The notes beneath the pieces are model-generated. The model worked only from the letters and a program-made list of their open reading frames with translations. It was not told the origin of the DNA and made no database searches. Shown piece by piece: positions 36,566 through 49,026 of a stretch of 64,000 nucleotides of DNA. Position 1 is the stretch's first letter. Every line of letters begins with the position of its first letter. The translations under genes and the position numbers were made by a program. The stretch is from Hermatobates lingyangjiaoensis (taxonomy: Eukaryota > Arthropoda > Insecta > Hemiptera > Hermatobatidae), in assembly GCA_026182355.1 (NCBI GenBank), contig JAPFBL010000008.1, forward strand, positions 3,134,501 to 3,198,500. Reading direction: 5' to 3'.

Positions 36566-39167
36566 TCCTTGAAGGACATGATACAAACGATGAACTAGCT
36601 ATATAGGCTGGGGTTACAATAATGGGGTTAAGGCTACTGTTTGAATTGTACTGTAATATCCCATACTATGCATTAAGGTATCAGGAGAGCCTTGAGTGTT
36701 CTAGGTTTGTACGGATTTGTTAATAATAGAAGTGATATTTTGCAAAGGGCTTCTTCTCGTACAGCGACGCTGAACGTCATATGTTCATACGTCAGTCTAG
36801 TCTTTACCAAAACACAACTCCAAGAGAAAAAATTGAAAAAGACAAGAGAGTCTGTGGATAAGTAAATCTGTGCAGGTAGCCAGTTGTATTTTCTTTTGCA
36901 TTAACTGAATAAGACCAAAATTTATGTGGATATTGCCATCATAATTTGTTGTTGTTATTATTGTAAACTAGTTTCTTTTGACCTAAAACGTGTGTTACAC
37001 TCTCAGAGGTTTAGCACTATTAAACCTTTTTTGACCTCCCATCTGTTTAACTTTTTCTAGCCACAACAATCCTAGAATGACTTCAGGATCTTTAGAAATA
37101 GCCTACCATACCAACAACTTTTTCGACAATGCCTATCCTATTTAGTTTTTCTTGAACCTTCAAAATTACCTAGTAAGCTGAAAATGTTTACCGATGTCTG
37201 GAACATAAATACTTCAATAGTTTGGAACGTTTTCTATTTCCTGGCTAATTTAATTTTTTAGCTTGGCATGTAGCGTGCATTATTCATTCTCCATAGATTT
37301 AGCTTAAGTAGTCATTTTGAAAGTTTGCTAAATCCTGGTTTATTGTTTATGGGCCGCCGATACATTCGGTAAATTTTAAGCATTTTAGTAAATTTAAGTA
37401 GGAATAGTTTTGTTATATTACTTCATGTTTGTTGAAAAAAAAATTGAAGCAAAAGTAGAAATGCGAAAGAGGTACATGATTGGAATCATAACAAGTTGTG
37501 AATACTAATAAGAAAGAAAGACAAGGAAAAAGAAACTTGTTATTGAAATGATTCTTAAGGGGCACTAATCTAAACGAAATATATTTAAAATAAGGGTTAC
37601 AAAAATGGCAAGGGAAGGATTTTGCAAGAGGTTTGCAAGATATACACTTCTCTCCCTTAATCTCGATAACTTACCACAGTACTAGCACCCCCCCCCCCCT
37701 CCCACGGCTATCCCTTCAACCCCTCCCCCCTTTCTAATTAAGTTTTGTGGCTTACCCAACCTCCTCACGAATTATCAAGCCCCTTCCAAACAACCCTCAT
37801 TACCCTGAAAAATGACACCATTTTTCTTACAATTTCACCACTCATCACTTTGAAAAATGTCCCCCACTTTCAACTTGAAATAACCTTCAAGTTGTTAAAT
37901 TTTTTAAAGGCTTTAATAATTGACTTACTTGAGTAGAATACAGCCGTAAATGGAGGGGCACATCCATTTCAACAAGATTTCTTACTTCATATACTCAAGA
38001 AGTGTTTATTATTTATTCAGTTAAAACAGCATTGTAGTTAAACGCTTCAATTTAATTGATTAACATTTTTATCCCTGAACCCGGTCTCTCATGGAAGGAT
38101 ATTGTTAGTTCATAGTTTGCGTTGGTCTCATAATCCACTTTTCTATTAATAGTTTCTGAGCTATTTGTTAAATTTTGAAGTTTGTCTTTTATATTTTTGC
38201 AAGACGTTTACATTTACTCGAATGATCTTTCATTTTTATACATATGTTTTTTTCTTCATTCAGGATTGTTTGTGTTCAATCATTCCTTATCTTGTGCTAA
38301 AATGTTTCTTCTTCTGTCTTCAGCAGAAGAATCTGAAGGGAAGAGTAAGTGGAATAGGTATAGTCGATAGCAAATTGGAGTCGACGGATTACTTCGCTGA
38401 TACTAATCGTTTCGAAAATAACATCGGGCGTTGAATTTTACGAGGCAATTCAGTGGAGTAGAGGAAAAAACTTGTAATTCAACGTATAATATTTAAACTT
38501 CTTTTGATAAAATGTGGCTTCTTGCTGGTGCATTGAAAATATAGTGGGGACCCTTCATATCGAAATATTTACAGATGAAAGTAAATTAGTAGGGTGTTTA
38601 TTCGTAGTGAAAAAATGTATTCTCCTTGACAATAAAAAAACAGAGACTTAGTATAGGTAATTAAACATAATATAAATATATTACTTATTAAATATAAATA
38701 CATAATTATAAATATATTTTCTTCCTTTAGTCTGGAAAACCAAGCTAGAAAACTCCAACTTTGTGGTGTAGCAATAACCAAACGAATTATAGCAATAAAA
38801 AACCCGGTTTAGTAGATTCGAATAAGTATTCCAAAATAAAAAATCGGCAATGTTATAAGACCTTAATGAAGAAAATTAGAGCCAGTTTATTAGTGTGCAT
38901 TTAACATGGTTAAAGCATATAATAAGAAATCATTTTTCTACCTTGACATCTGGAAAGAAAATGTAGAATTTGGCTTGCTTACTAAGAATTTTGAAAACCT
39001 CAAGAATTGTACCCCAAGACGTTTTAAATTGAATACATCTTTCTGGATGTAAATGAGAATTGAGGACGTAGTTAAACATATTTCAGCTCATGGTGGTGTG
39101 CAACTTATTATTATATAGACCAAAAGGTCTATGAGAATAAAAGTCCTACAATCAAACTATTTCCAAA

Positions 39168-39400
39168 ATGTGGCATGAAGAACGAAGACGAAGTTACCAT
39201 ATAGGTACGTATAAAATTATAACGGCTCTAACAGTCCATGGCCCAAATAAAAGTTATCTTGCTTGGTTCAAAACGACTGACTCTTCGACCTACCAATGTG
39301 GAGCAGACTCCCAAGACTGGTATCGTATTCTATGTGAATACTCAATGAACTTTCAGAGAAATGACTACCATAATAAAAAAAGAACTATAGAAGATAAAAT
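39168..39400 (+). pseudogene. Non-LTR retrotransposon C-terminal fragment
   Basis: TALTVHGPNKSYLAWFKTTD followed by SSTYQCGADSQDW resembles the end of LINE ORF2 proteins, where L-T-GHG-F-SYL-RF precedes a C-x2-C...H...C zinc knuckle. Only one C of the first pair is kept (TYQCGA). A later C (ILCEY) may be the last ligand. It is opposite in strand to the host gene. Confidence 0.6.
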
Positions 39401-42279
39401 GTGTCCAATGACAAAGAGGAAACTTAAAAATAATAAAATAGGCAAATTTATTAAATATAGAAATACAGTAAATCACTAAAACTACACATATCAAACCATA
39501 TCATTTAGTATTAACGGCATTGAAAATCGAGGCTTGTGCACTGGTAAATAATTAATATATTATATTAAGCATTAGTAATTAATAACATAATCTAAAGTCC
39601 AAGTCTTTTCATATTTTCATAATATGAAAAGAAATTAATTAATATATTTTATAATATTGGTTATGTAATATAATAATTGGTTTTATTTTCTTGCTATAAT
39701 TTGGAACTTTTAATGTGGTTTAGATTATTTATGCTTTGCGTTCAAGCCTATTTTCTACTTATGCATGGTAATTCCTGAAGTGTAACATGTTTTGTAGATC
39801 TGTGAATCTGCCTATAGCTATAGTAAAAATTTTATGGAATGCTTGAACCTCGAAATAACCTTCGTTACATATCTTGAAGCACTGATATTGAATAGGAGAG
39901 GATAAACAAAGGAGATGCTAAATTATTAATTAACATTGAATGTTTTTTATTTTTATTCAGTAGTTTAATAAACTAAAGTAACTAGTAGTATACATTTAAT
40001 CTAACTTTAAAATGCTTTCTAATTATTATTATCAATTACTAATTTTCGGGTTACAAAAATAATGATAAATTGTTTTGAGTCAAATTGTAAACTAATTTTT
40101 GCCTTTACCTGATTGATATGGTATGGTGTGCCTGTTAATTGAGAGAAGTGATTTGTTTGGTTGTTTAGTTTGCGGACTAATTTGGAACTAATTAGATGAT
40201 TAGAACGTGCGGCTAATTGCCTATTAACAAGGAAAATACATTTTACATGCATGTATGGCAGCCCAATTTGTTCAGATTGTCATTACGTTGGTTCAATCGA
40301 TGATGTAGTCCTAAACAAAATGACTGCTTAAAAACAGTATCAACAATGTAGCAACCTTCCAACTCACCTAACACTAATTCTCTTTTATCAAAAAAAAAAA
40401 CAAAAAACCTAGATATGTAAAGTCACTACAGACTTTTCTAGTATTTTGGATACTAGCATGGATTAAATGCTCTTCCTCTGAGGTTATCGTTCATCATCGA
40501 CTAAGGGTCCCGCAGAGAGCTTTTACCCCCCCGACATTCACTGAGGTGTGCTTCAGCCCCTCTCTCCGACACTCTGTCTGTTTGTTAAGTTTGTGCTTTA
40601 ACAAATATTGTTATTACTAATTAATAAGCACCCCAGCATGTTTAAATGCCATCGATGTAAATGTCTTACTTATAGAAATGATAATGTTTGAAGTTCAAGG
40701 GAATATAAAAGATTAACATTTGCAAATTTTGATAGAGATTTTTAACCAAAGATTGAAAGGGGCATAATAGTAATAGGTGTTAGGCATACATTTTTATTAC
40801 ATTAGTACAGTAAAAGTAAAATAAACACAAATCTCAACTGCTTTAAAGAAGTTTTCTATTCAAATTCTGATTTTCGGAAAAAATAGAAAGCACATACAGG
40901 CTTATGTATGCTTGTAATAAATATTGTAATTTTGCATACTGACCCCTTTTGGCCAAAAATATAAAGTTACGTTAACTTAAAATATACGCAAAGTTTACTA
41001 AAAGCCCTTAAAATGCTACATGTTTAGTAACTGCTATTAGATATTTTTTATATTTTACAATCCTCAAAATTGCACGTACCATCTGGAATGTCAGATATCC
41101 GTTACTGTCATACTCGATACCCGGTACTAACGACATCCGATAGTACCGATTGACACGATACTGGCAAAACTCGCTACTACCAATACCAGATTGTAACCGA
41201 AATGGCTATGCTGATACCATTTGTTGTCGATAATTATGCTTGGTACTTGTCCTAGCAATAGTTTTGAGTGATATATTTGATAGCAAACCAAGTTATTGAC
41301 ACATGAATTACTAAAATTAAATCAACAGACAAAGAGGTTTAACAGTGGACACTTTTAACTAAATGTAAATAAATCTACGGCTTCGGCAATTGACTTAGGT
41401 TTAGAATTCTCGGAATGAATTTAACTGGATTCTTTTGATATCACAAAGGTCCTTGTGAATTTTACATTAAGAAATTAACATTACCAAGAAAAGGGGTTAG
41501 TAATAACTATTGATTTAGGCTGCTAGGTAGACTTAATTACATATGAATGGATTTGTTTTAGATCAAAGCGATTGAAGTGGGACTTACTAGTGGTGAAGGA
41601 AAGCCGCAGATTCAAGGAGCACTCGACACGAGGTCGAGAAAGGATCGGGTCTTTTCAATGAATCAGCTGTTTGGATAGGACAGTGAGGAAACCGACTTGG
41701 GCGCACTCGGGGGCCTTTCAAGGGTCCCACCAACTTGCTGTCGACAAGCCTTCACACTCGACTACCCAACTTTAACTCTCAGTGTAACTGTTGGCACTAA
41801 ATAAAAAAAAATACACTTTCCGGATTAAATATTAAACAATATTACCTTGATTCGTCTACGAGCTAATACAATTATCATTTTTATATTAACTAGCTAAGCT
41901 TAATTTGAATAACTCATTATTGTAAGATAAAAGAACAGACGTTCGTTTGTCAACACACTAACTTCATACATATTATGTTTGAACCATCCATGTGTTATTA
42001 GTATACTACAACCGTAAACAATATTCATTAACTTAGATCTAGCTTCGTTTGCTAAACATGGGCTATTTCCCGAACTTACGATGATTACCACAAGCGATAG
42101 AAATAGTAGAATTCTTTAGATTTATTTATTCACGGATATATAGAACACTTCAACATTGAATGAATACACATATTTGATAGATTTCATAATTTGGTGGAAT
42201 TTTATTGAAAGAACTCTACGAACTAGTACATAAAGAAGAAAGGTGACAATAATAGTATCGTTAACTCAGTTATATTTAA

Positions 42280-42400
42280 TGTAGGAATCTTGAAGGAGTA
42301 GTTAAAATCATGCTCGGAACCAACGGCATAACGTCCTCTCCCCCCCGAAGTGCCTTCACCTTGTCGTGGTGGGGGGACCTAACATGCCTAGGTAGTTTTT
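42280..42400. repeat. SINE tail joined to a GTCGTGGTGGGG repeat head
   Basis: GGAATCTTGAAGGAGTAGTT and CTCGGAACCAACGGCATAACG (to about 42,335) match the family-1 SINE body. This is immediately followed by CCTTCACCTTGTCGTGGTGG and GGGGACCT, which looks like the GC-rich 5' start of some retroelement. I cannot name that second element. Confidence 0.4.
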
Positions 42401-42689
42401 TACCATGCATGAACTAAGAAAGGCACACCTAATCAGACGTAGCTAACTCTTGTCTTTCGCAGGACTTTCTTTTGAGGAGCATCTATAGACTTGAATAAAC
42501 TAATAGTCCTTTAAAAGACTTTCCAGTTTTTAGAGTTTCATTTCCATTTGCGGTAATCAGATCTCTATACATTTTTTTACAGCATATACATTTAGGTGAT
42601 TTTTCCACAAAATCTCAATGACTAACCGGTTTATCGCAAACAATTTTTTTTATACAATCATGAAATGAACCATAACGCTCGTTTACAAC

Positions 42690-43045
42690 CTATTGTGTTT
42701 AGAACCTTTTGAAATCAATCACAAGTCAAAAATTGTATATTTTATTGAAACACTAATCTTGCCGGTTTTTAAAAAAAAATCTTTTTTTTCCGTTTCAACT
42801 AATGTTCTTATTGGTGTTATAATAATTCCATGGTTTCAATACTCTAGAGTTCATAGTTTAGGAGAGAAAAAATTGTGTACTCTGAAACATTGTCATAAAC
42901 ATTTAAATAACACCCACATCCACCCACGCTACCATCGTCAAGACGTCAAAAATAGACCATGCGGTCAAAACATAAAAACCATAAAATGAACACAGAATCT
43001 CGAGATTAATTTTTTTCATAACTTATATACTTATAGTAAACCAAA
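42690..43045 (-). repeat. Diverged fragment of the 1.6-kb repeat
   Basis: It has the same orientation as copy A. It keeps a CACCCACATCCACCCACGC block, the ACCATCGTCAAGACGTC stretch, GAATCTCGAGATTAATTTTT and a final ATACTTATAGTAAACC, all matching the terminal 350 bases of the element. Confidence 0.7.
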
Positions 43046-43559
43046 AATGAAATAAATATAGTTTATAAATTCTGAATAAGTGAAGTACTGGAATCCATCA
43101 TTTATCGAATAGGCGGAACCAATACTGACCTATATAAAGAGTTTAGCTCTGAAGATGGACAAGATCAGAAGCCAATCAAGTGAAGAAGGAAATTTACGTG
43201 GTAAAATCTTCATCAATACTGGCTAATAATAATAATAATAAATTAATAATAGTGATACCTGTGAAGGAACATTCACTAAAGATATTACAATTAAGTCATG
43301 TCTCTTAACATGTTAAACTGAGAAGAAAATTCACGTAGAGTGTTTATATGCAAAGATATATCTGAAAATATTTATATTTTCTGAAAAAAATATTTAGATA
43401 AATTTCAATATCTTAAAATATTTAAATTTATATGCAACAGGAGAAATAAATGTACGAGGAGTGATAACTTTTATATGTAAAAGAATATCTCCTAATACGA
43501 ATATTCTATTAAAATTGTGGATCATAAATAAACAGCTATACAGAAAATTTGAAACATAC

Positions 43560-43629
43560 CTAAAGTGAGTGGTACAGTAGACGACAGGGCAGACCCGATG
43601 ACCAGGGACAAAATCAAGTACAGCTTCAT
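43560..43629 (-). CDS. TULIP protein gene A, exon 1 (start and signal peptide)
   Basis: The start ATG is at 43,629-43,627 in the context CGAAAATG, an A-rich context usual for insects. The exon encodes MKLYLILSLVIGSALSSTVP then LTL and one base of codon 24. It is a classic secretory signal: Lys2, a hydrophobic core LYLILSLVIGSAL, and small residues SALSS suggesting cleavage after about residue 17. The donor is TTTAG|GTATGT. The exon is too short for ORF finders and was located from the splice phases of exon 2. The ATG is the first one downstream of the TATA box. Confidence 0.87.
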
Positions 43630-43664
43630 TTTCGAAATATTGTTTCAAAGAGCCCACCGACTAG

Positions 43665-43700
43665 TATATTTAAGCCTCTTCTCAGATAAGCCTTAGATAA
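43665..43700 (-). promoter_or_regulatory. Gene A core promoter: TATA box and two GATA sites
   Basis: On the minus strand TTAAATATA (43,673-43,665) is a TATA box about 40 bases upstream of the start codon, which implies a very short 5' UTR. Just upstream, two GATA-factor sites (AGATAA on the plus strand) lie at 43,684-43,689 and 43,695-43,700, 11 bases apart. GATA sites close to the TATA box are common in insect fat-body and gut genes, so this fits a secreted hemolymph or gut protein; tissue is inferred. Confidence 0.55.
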
Positions 43701-44179
43701 CGCTCAAATCAGTACCACTGATTGGGTGGCTTTAATCTAATTGTATTTTGTAATAATTCACCTTTGAAATCCTTGTCAAATGTTTCCATGGACTTTTTTT
43801 TTATAATAATTGGTTTCAAAAGTCAATTAAGTGTCATTTTTTGCTCTAAATATCATTTTTATTAACAAGTTTAGCTACTATCATAGCTTATTGACCGTAT
43901 AAATATTTTAATGTAGTGTGTGTGTACATTAAACTCATGAACAGCTCTTTACTCAATAACTGAGTGTTATGTGGCATCAGCTCTCGATTTTATATTGCAC
44001 TATAGCGAGTTATTAACAATTTAAAAAAAAAAATGAAATAAAACATTTATATTTCCTGACAGAAGTCGGCTTTTACTGGTCAGAAATTGTCTCAACAGTA
44101 AAGAGTGGGAATCTGCTAAAATCAGAAGAAGATATTATTTATAAGTACTAAATTGTTTCTCGAGGATTTGTCCAATAGA

Positions 44180-44785
44180 AACAATTAATTACCACCTGAC
44201 GTTTCGCCAAAAACTGTTCGGCGTTGTCAAAACTAAAATCAATTCATTAAGAATAACTTATAATATAAATAACACTGGAAAAGTACCTCCACAAATATTT
44301 TAGATCAGAAAACAAAAACAAATGTACAAATTGTTGTTGTTGTCTTGTTGTTTACTTTTGTATAGTGTGTTATTGTTTTCTGTTATTGATATTCTGTGGA
44401 AGAACACTTCCTGAGTTGTTTATAGTGTTAATTGGAGAGGGAGAGAGAGAGAGAGAGAGAGAGTAATAATTGATAATAGCAATAAATTGTTTTTAACTTT
44501 GAGGGGGTAAAATAACTTGAGGTAAAATGCATTCACGCCCATAGTGTTTGGTACCTTGATAGTAATAATAATAGTAATGTTTTTAATTATACTTTCTTTT
44601 ATAATGTAATAACAAAGAACTTTTTTGTTTTTCACTTTTGCTTATTGTGTTTCTGTTTTCTGGTCTTTCATATTCTGTTGATCTACTTTTCCAGTGTTAT
44701 GTATTGTATCACTAATTCTCAGTAAATTGTTTTTAACACTAATAATGCCGGTACATTTTCGGTGAAACATTAGTTGGTAATTAAT
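44180..44785. repeat. Long foldback with a GCC-GGC hairpin core and GA array
   Basis: ACAATTAATTACCACCTGAC and GTTTCGCC (44,180-44,207) are complementary to GGTGAAACATTAGTTGGTAA and TTAATTAT (44,761-44,788). A (GA)n array lies inside at 44,436-44,463. On the minus strand the left arm reads ACGCC-GAACAGTTTTT-GGCG and then AAACGTC. Confidence 0.55.
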
Positions 44786-45005
44786 TATTATTATTTTGGA
44801 CCTGATCATCCATATTCAATTTAGTGCTTTAGGCATTCAGTCCAAAAACATTCAGTGTTCCATTAACTATATCAAGGATAATATTTAGGCTTTAATTTGT
44901 CTTTAGATTTATTTTGTACTCTATTTTTAATAAGAGTGTTATTAATAATTATCCTTGTTTCCATTTCTATTATTTTCTAATCTTATATTTATTTTTGTCT
45001 TTTTG

Positions 45006-45043
45006 TTGAGAGAGAGGGAGAGAGAGAGAGAGAGAGAGAGAGG
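45006..45043. repeat. (GA)n microsatellite
   Basis: An almost pure GA run with one GGG interruption, in a T-rich intergenic region. No gene context. Confidence 0.9.
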
Positions 45044-45720
45044 AGAGTGAGAGTAATGATCATGAGTAAATGATAGAGAGAAGAAATGTGAAAAATTGTG
45101 AAAGTGCATCTAAGATGAGGGAGCAAAAGAGTGTTTATGTAAATACATATATATGTGTGTGTGTTTTAAGACATTAATTGTTGCATGGTCCACAAATATC
45201 TCCATACAAACTTCCACATAATACATCACTTATATTTCAAACAACATTCTTCGATAATATCTGGTTTTTAGCAATGATCTTCTAACATTAATCAAGAATA
45301 ATATATATAATAATGAAGTACACATTATTAATTTTATAAATTCTAAAATATTAAAATAAAATCATTAATTAAACAGTAAAATATGAACAGCTGATTGATT
45401 TACTTAAAAATTCATAATTTTATTAAATTGATAAAATTGACCGTAAAATTTTTACTGAATCTAGTCCAACTTGGCTGTTAGTTAAGATATTTATTTTTTC
45501 TGATTAGTCTCTATTAATTCCTGGCAACAATACATTTTCCCTATTGTGCTACTCTAAAATACTTTCAATGGCTGGTTCTTCGACTTGATAGTACGAGCAT
45601 TTTTTTTATTAGGTTAATCTTGCTGCCAAAAACAATTGCACCCGGTTGGAAGGACACAAAGCATACCCTAGATATTGTTCATCTAGATACTCTCATGTAG
45701 TTAGTGTTCTTCTGAACTCA

Positions 45721-45721
<1 letters not shown>

Positions 45722-45798
<77 letters not shown>
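45722..45798. repeat. Compound (GT)n(GA)n microsatellite
   Basis: About 15 GT units directly followed by about 20 GA units, a purine-rich strand on one half. The small ORFs read through it on both strands are artefacts of the repeat. Confidence 0.93.
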
Positions 45799-45802
<4 letters not shown>

Positions 45803-46429
45803 TGAGAAGAGTAGAGAGCACGGTGTTTGAGAGAGTGTGTGAGATAAAGATACTGTGAGTGAAAGATAGAACGAGGGTGGTAAAGTGAGTGAGAGGATGA
45901 GAGAGAGGAAGGGTTACTGGCAGAGACATCTATTAGAAAGACAACTCTACACTCCAAGCTATGGTAGCAGGAGGTAGATTTAAACGGCTTTGAGCAAAAA
46001 CATCTCTTCCGATAAAAGTGGATTTCATAAAAATCTCATTTTATGTAAAAAGTCAATACACCCCCACTGCTTTCATTCTATCAACACAATCAACTTTTTT
46101 CCCCCAATTTTTCTTATCCTTAAAATGGACTCTTCTTACACTTGATCCAGTTCGTTTAACGTAGATTGAATGAACAGAAAGAGAAAAAAAATAAAACACT
46201 TTTCATAATTTTTCATTAAATTTCAATGTTAAAAAGAGAGAAAAATGGTATTCACACTTAAAAAATCAGTTTTAAGCTACAATTGATTCTTCCAATATAC
46301 AAAGACGGAAAACTTAATTAAGTTTTTGATTGTATTTTTTCTTAACTATGGTAAGCAGGGGTTTTTTTTATTGTAAGTTGATCAGAGCCTGTTTAGACCC
46401 CGTATTGTTTTAAGTATTGGTTATTAACA

Positions 46430-46780
46430 GCCATGGGATATCCCATTGGACTATCCCATGGGATAGTCCCTGTGGGAGGCTTTTGCCGCGAGGACACAGG
46501 GGGTTTGGGTCCAGTGAGTTAGATGTATTCGTTAGATGTATTAGTGAGTATTAGATGTATTGAATGAGTTAGATGCCGTCGGATGTTTCTCGCCGTTTGG
46601 AATTGACTTCGGAGGCAACTGCTACCTTTTACTCAACACCCCGACATGGGAGTTCTGCATTGCTATCGCCCATACTGGGGTGATTAGTTGTGGATTTCTT
46701 ACTGAGTACTCTAAACACTTAAGGTTACTACGATACGTAGGGATATGTAGATGACGTTGTTGTTGTAAAAGAAAAATGCT
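46430..46780. repeat. GC-richer repeat with palindromes and TTG tail
   Basis: It starts with two palindromes (ATGGGATATCCCAT near 46,434 and a perfect 22-base one at 46,448-46,469 with half GGACTATCCCA). A GAGGACACAGGGGGTTTGGG stretch, short GTTAGATGTATT direct repeats (46,517-46,575) and a GACGTTGTTGTTGT tail at 46,752 follow. The tail is SINE/LINE-like. The 64-codon frame at 46,560 resembles no family I know. Confidence 0.4.
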
Positions 46781-47397
46781 TTATGGTACTACATTTCAGC
46801 TTATGAAGCTTGATTCCTTAAATGTTTATTTTAACGCTACAAATGCAGTACTGAGCATTGTTACACCCCATACTTTTTTAATTTAATTTAAATTTTTAAA
46901 TTTTTTTACAATTTATGCTGACAAAGTAATTTACAGACCTCTTTAAAATATTATAATGCTTTATAAAACAGTTATTTTCATTAATTTGTACAAATCGTTC
47001 ATTAGAATATTGATCACAACAGTTTCAGAATTATCTTCACGAACTGCTTCAAGCCTCCATGCTTCTCTCCTCCTTCCTACTATAGCTTGTTTCCAGTCAG
47101 AGTTATTTGTTTTTCGACCAGTGAAAGATTCTCCTGAATCAATTTTTCTTCTTAAAATATTGTAGAACTGGAACTAAAACACAGTAAATATTAAAATATA
47201 CAACAAACTATTGCAACACTCTCAATGCAACAAGCAGACATTTGTATTAATAATAGATAGCTGAAGGAGAAAGGTTTTCATATAAATCAAACTAAAACAT
47301 TACTTATACCTATCATATATATTTCTCAAAACGTACTTGTTGTTTTAAATTCCTACAGTGTTTTCATGTTGCAGTATTTTTTTTCACTTTTATTTTT

Positions 47398-49026
47398 ACT
47401 TTACTATAAGTAAAGTATAGTGATCGTGAAAAAATTCGATCTCGAGATTTTGACGGAATTACATATTTTGAGGTACCAAAAGTCGTTTTATGACGTTTTT
47501 ACGATGATGTCTGTGTGTGTGTGTGGGTGGGTGGGTGGGTGCGTGTGTTAGCATTGCTTGTTACCACGCTACGGTCCAGAATCTTTGATGGATCAAGTTG
47601 ATATTTTACACAAAAATGGGCCTCATAAGGAAGAAGATCCCTATTGTTTGGGAAGAATTATGCATGATGGGAAAGTCACTTTTTTGGCCAAAAACCGTTT
47701 TTTTTAAAACATTTATTTCTCCTAAACTGATAACCCTAGAGTTTTGAAATTTTGACATTATCTTTGAGGTTTTAAATGCAACAAACGAAAAATATATTCA
47801 GAATTTTAAAACAACAGGAAATATTTTTTTTTCAATAAAATGTAAAAATTTTGACTTATAATTCAATCTCAAACCTTGTGAGAGCGATACAAGCCATACT
47901 GTTTGACGGACAAGAATGAAACTATGCCTATAAATAGAACATTATATGCAGAATGAGTTGAGATATTTTTTTCTAAAATTACATTCGCTAAAGGGGCGTT
48001 ACAGTACGATTTGTGTTTTCTAACGAAATGTTTTTTGACGCTAAACAGCTCGCTAAAAAATAATGAAAATTTGACCAAAAATGGAACAAAAAATTAGCAA
48101 TTTATAAAAAAAAATTCATGAAGTTTCAATTACGGGAAAGAGCAATAACGATATAAAAACTGTTTGTTTATCTTAGACTAAGAGATCACCTGCCATACTT
48201 GTCGAATTTTTTGTATTTTTTTACATTGTTTACATTGACTTAGAAATTTTTTGAGCGAATCCACTGAGATAAAATTGATGCATCTAATGGAAAAATGAAT
48301 TTATATTATTGACTTATAAGAGATGTAAGAGGAATAATATTGTGCAGGTAAATGATAACACTCATTAAAAAAAAATTTGTATATATGTTATTTGACAAAG
48401 GGGAAGGAAAATGATCTTATTAAATACTAAGAAGCCATAAAATTCCCAGTATAATAATTGTGTTAAAAACCAAAAATGTAAAAGAGAATTCAAAGTTGAA
48501 ATCTTTCGTTTAGAGATTAATAACTGTAATTATCGTACATCTTTAATTAACAAATCACCTTAAAACAACATTTTCTTCGCTGTTTAAGTTGTTTTTCAGG
48601 GAAAAAAAGGGTATTTTACTGTTTCAAATTTGAAAATTTTACATTAATATTCAATGTAGAAGGATGTCAAGTAAACAATGTAAGAAATATACTGGCTATT
48701 TGAACAATAGCCATGTTCTCTTGTAGGATAATATTTCGTTTCATGAAATGTTCACATTGGTTTTTCAAAAATGTTATTACTGCTGTAGTTATACTAATGA
48801 GATTATTTGCAAATAATAAACTATTTGTGATGTACAAAAATAAGTTTATAAATTGATAAGTCCTTCAATCACTATCTGTACTACCTCATGAATGCAATGC
48901 TAATAAATATATCCCATTTAGATACTTATGTTATGCTTAAATGATACGTTATGTTTTATATACTCAAGAAATTAAGACATTAAGTTACTTATAGTAAAGT
49001 AGAGTGTAGGCCACTCCAGATTTTTT
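47398..49026 (+). mobile_element. 1.6-kb non-autonomous repeat, copy B
   Basis: It starts with the near-palindrome ACTTTACTATAAGTAAAGT then ATAGTGATCGTGAAAAAATT. A (GT)n/GGGTGGGTGGGTGGGTG block lies at 47,513-47,541. It ends TTACTTATAGTAAAGTAGAG, TGTAGGCCACTCCAGA and a T-run. It is the same along its length as copy C and inverted copy A. The two ends share an inverted CTTTACTATAAGTAA, like short terminal inverted repeats. No conserved ORF, so it needs an outside enzyme or is a satellite-like unit. Confidence 0.88.

Larger units (their letters stand above)
34463..43559 (-). other. Gene A intron 1 (9.1 kb)
   Basis: GT-AG (GTATGT...GATTACAG), phase 1. It holds a TA array (34,904-34,934), a possible regulatory block near 36.06-36.56 kb, a 12-base C run (37,688-37,699), a LINE relic (39,168-39,400), a fragment of the 1.6-kb repeat (42,690-43,045), and a GC-rich unassigned patch at 41,560-41,780 that is open for only about 40 codons. 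The rest is unassigned. Confidence 0.75.
23621..43629 (-). other. Gene span: secreted TULIP-superfamily lipid-binding protein, five exons
   Basis: Exons 43,560-43,629, 34,327-34,462, 31,264-31,452, 26,906-27,014 and 23,621-23,833 join without a frame break to 717 nt (238 residues plus stop). The product is a small secreted protein of the juvenile-hormone-binding / takeout / group-7-allergen superfamily, whose members carry hydrophobic ligands in an elongated alpha/beta barrel outside cells. Residues 1-17 are the signal peptide; a helix covers about 24-50; the strand region carries P106, GNY (112-114) and SGRG (126-129), the G-Y...G...G-G pattern of the superfamily; an amphipathic helical C-terminus covers 169-238. 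There is only one cysteine, in the last exon, so the N-terminal disulfide of takeout/JHBP is missing; group-7-allergen-like is the better fit. All introns are GT-AG. The ligand is unknown. Confidence 0.85.

Noticed and set aside
23621..43629. Canonical takeout or juvenile-hormone-binding protein
   Set aside because: The N-terminal cysteine pair that defines those families is absent; only the fold-level motifs agree.
45646..45957. ORFs on both strands through the GT/GA microsatellite
   Set aside because: Poly(VC), poly(RE) and poly(SL) reading of simple repeats.
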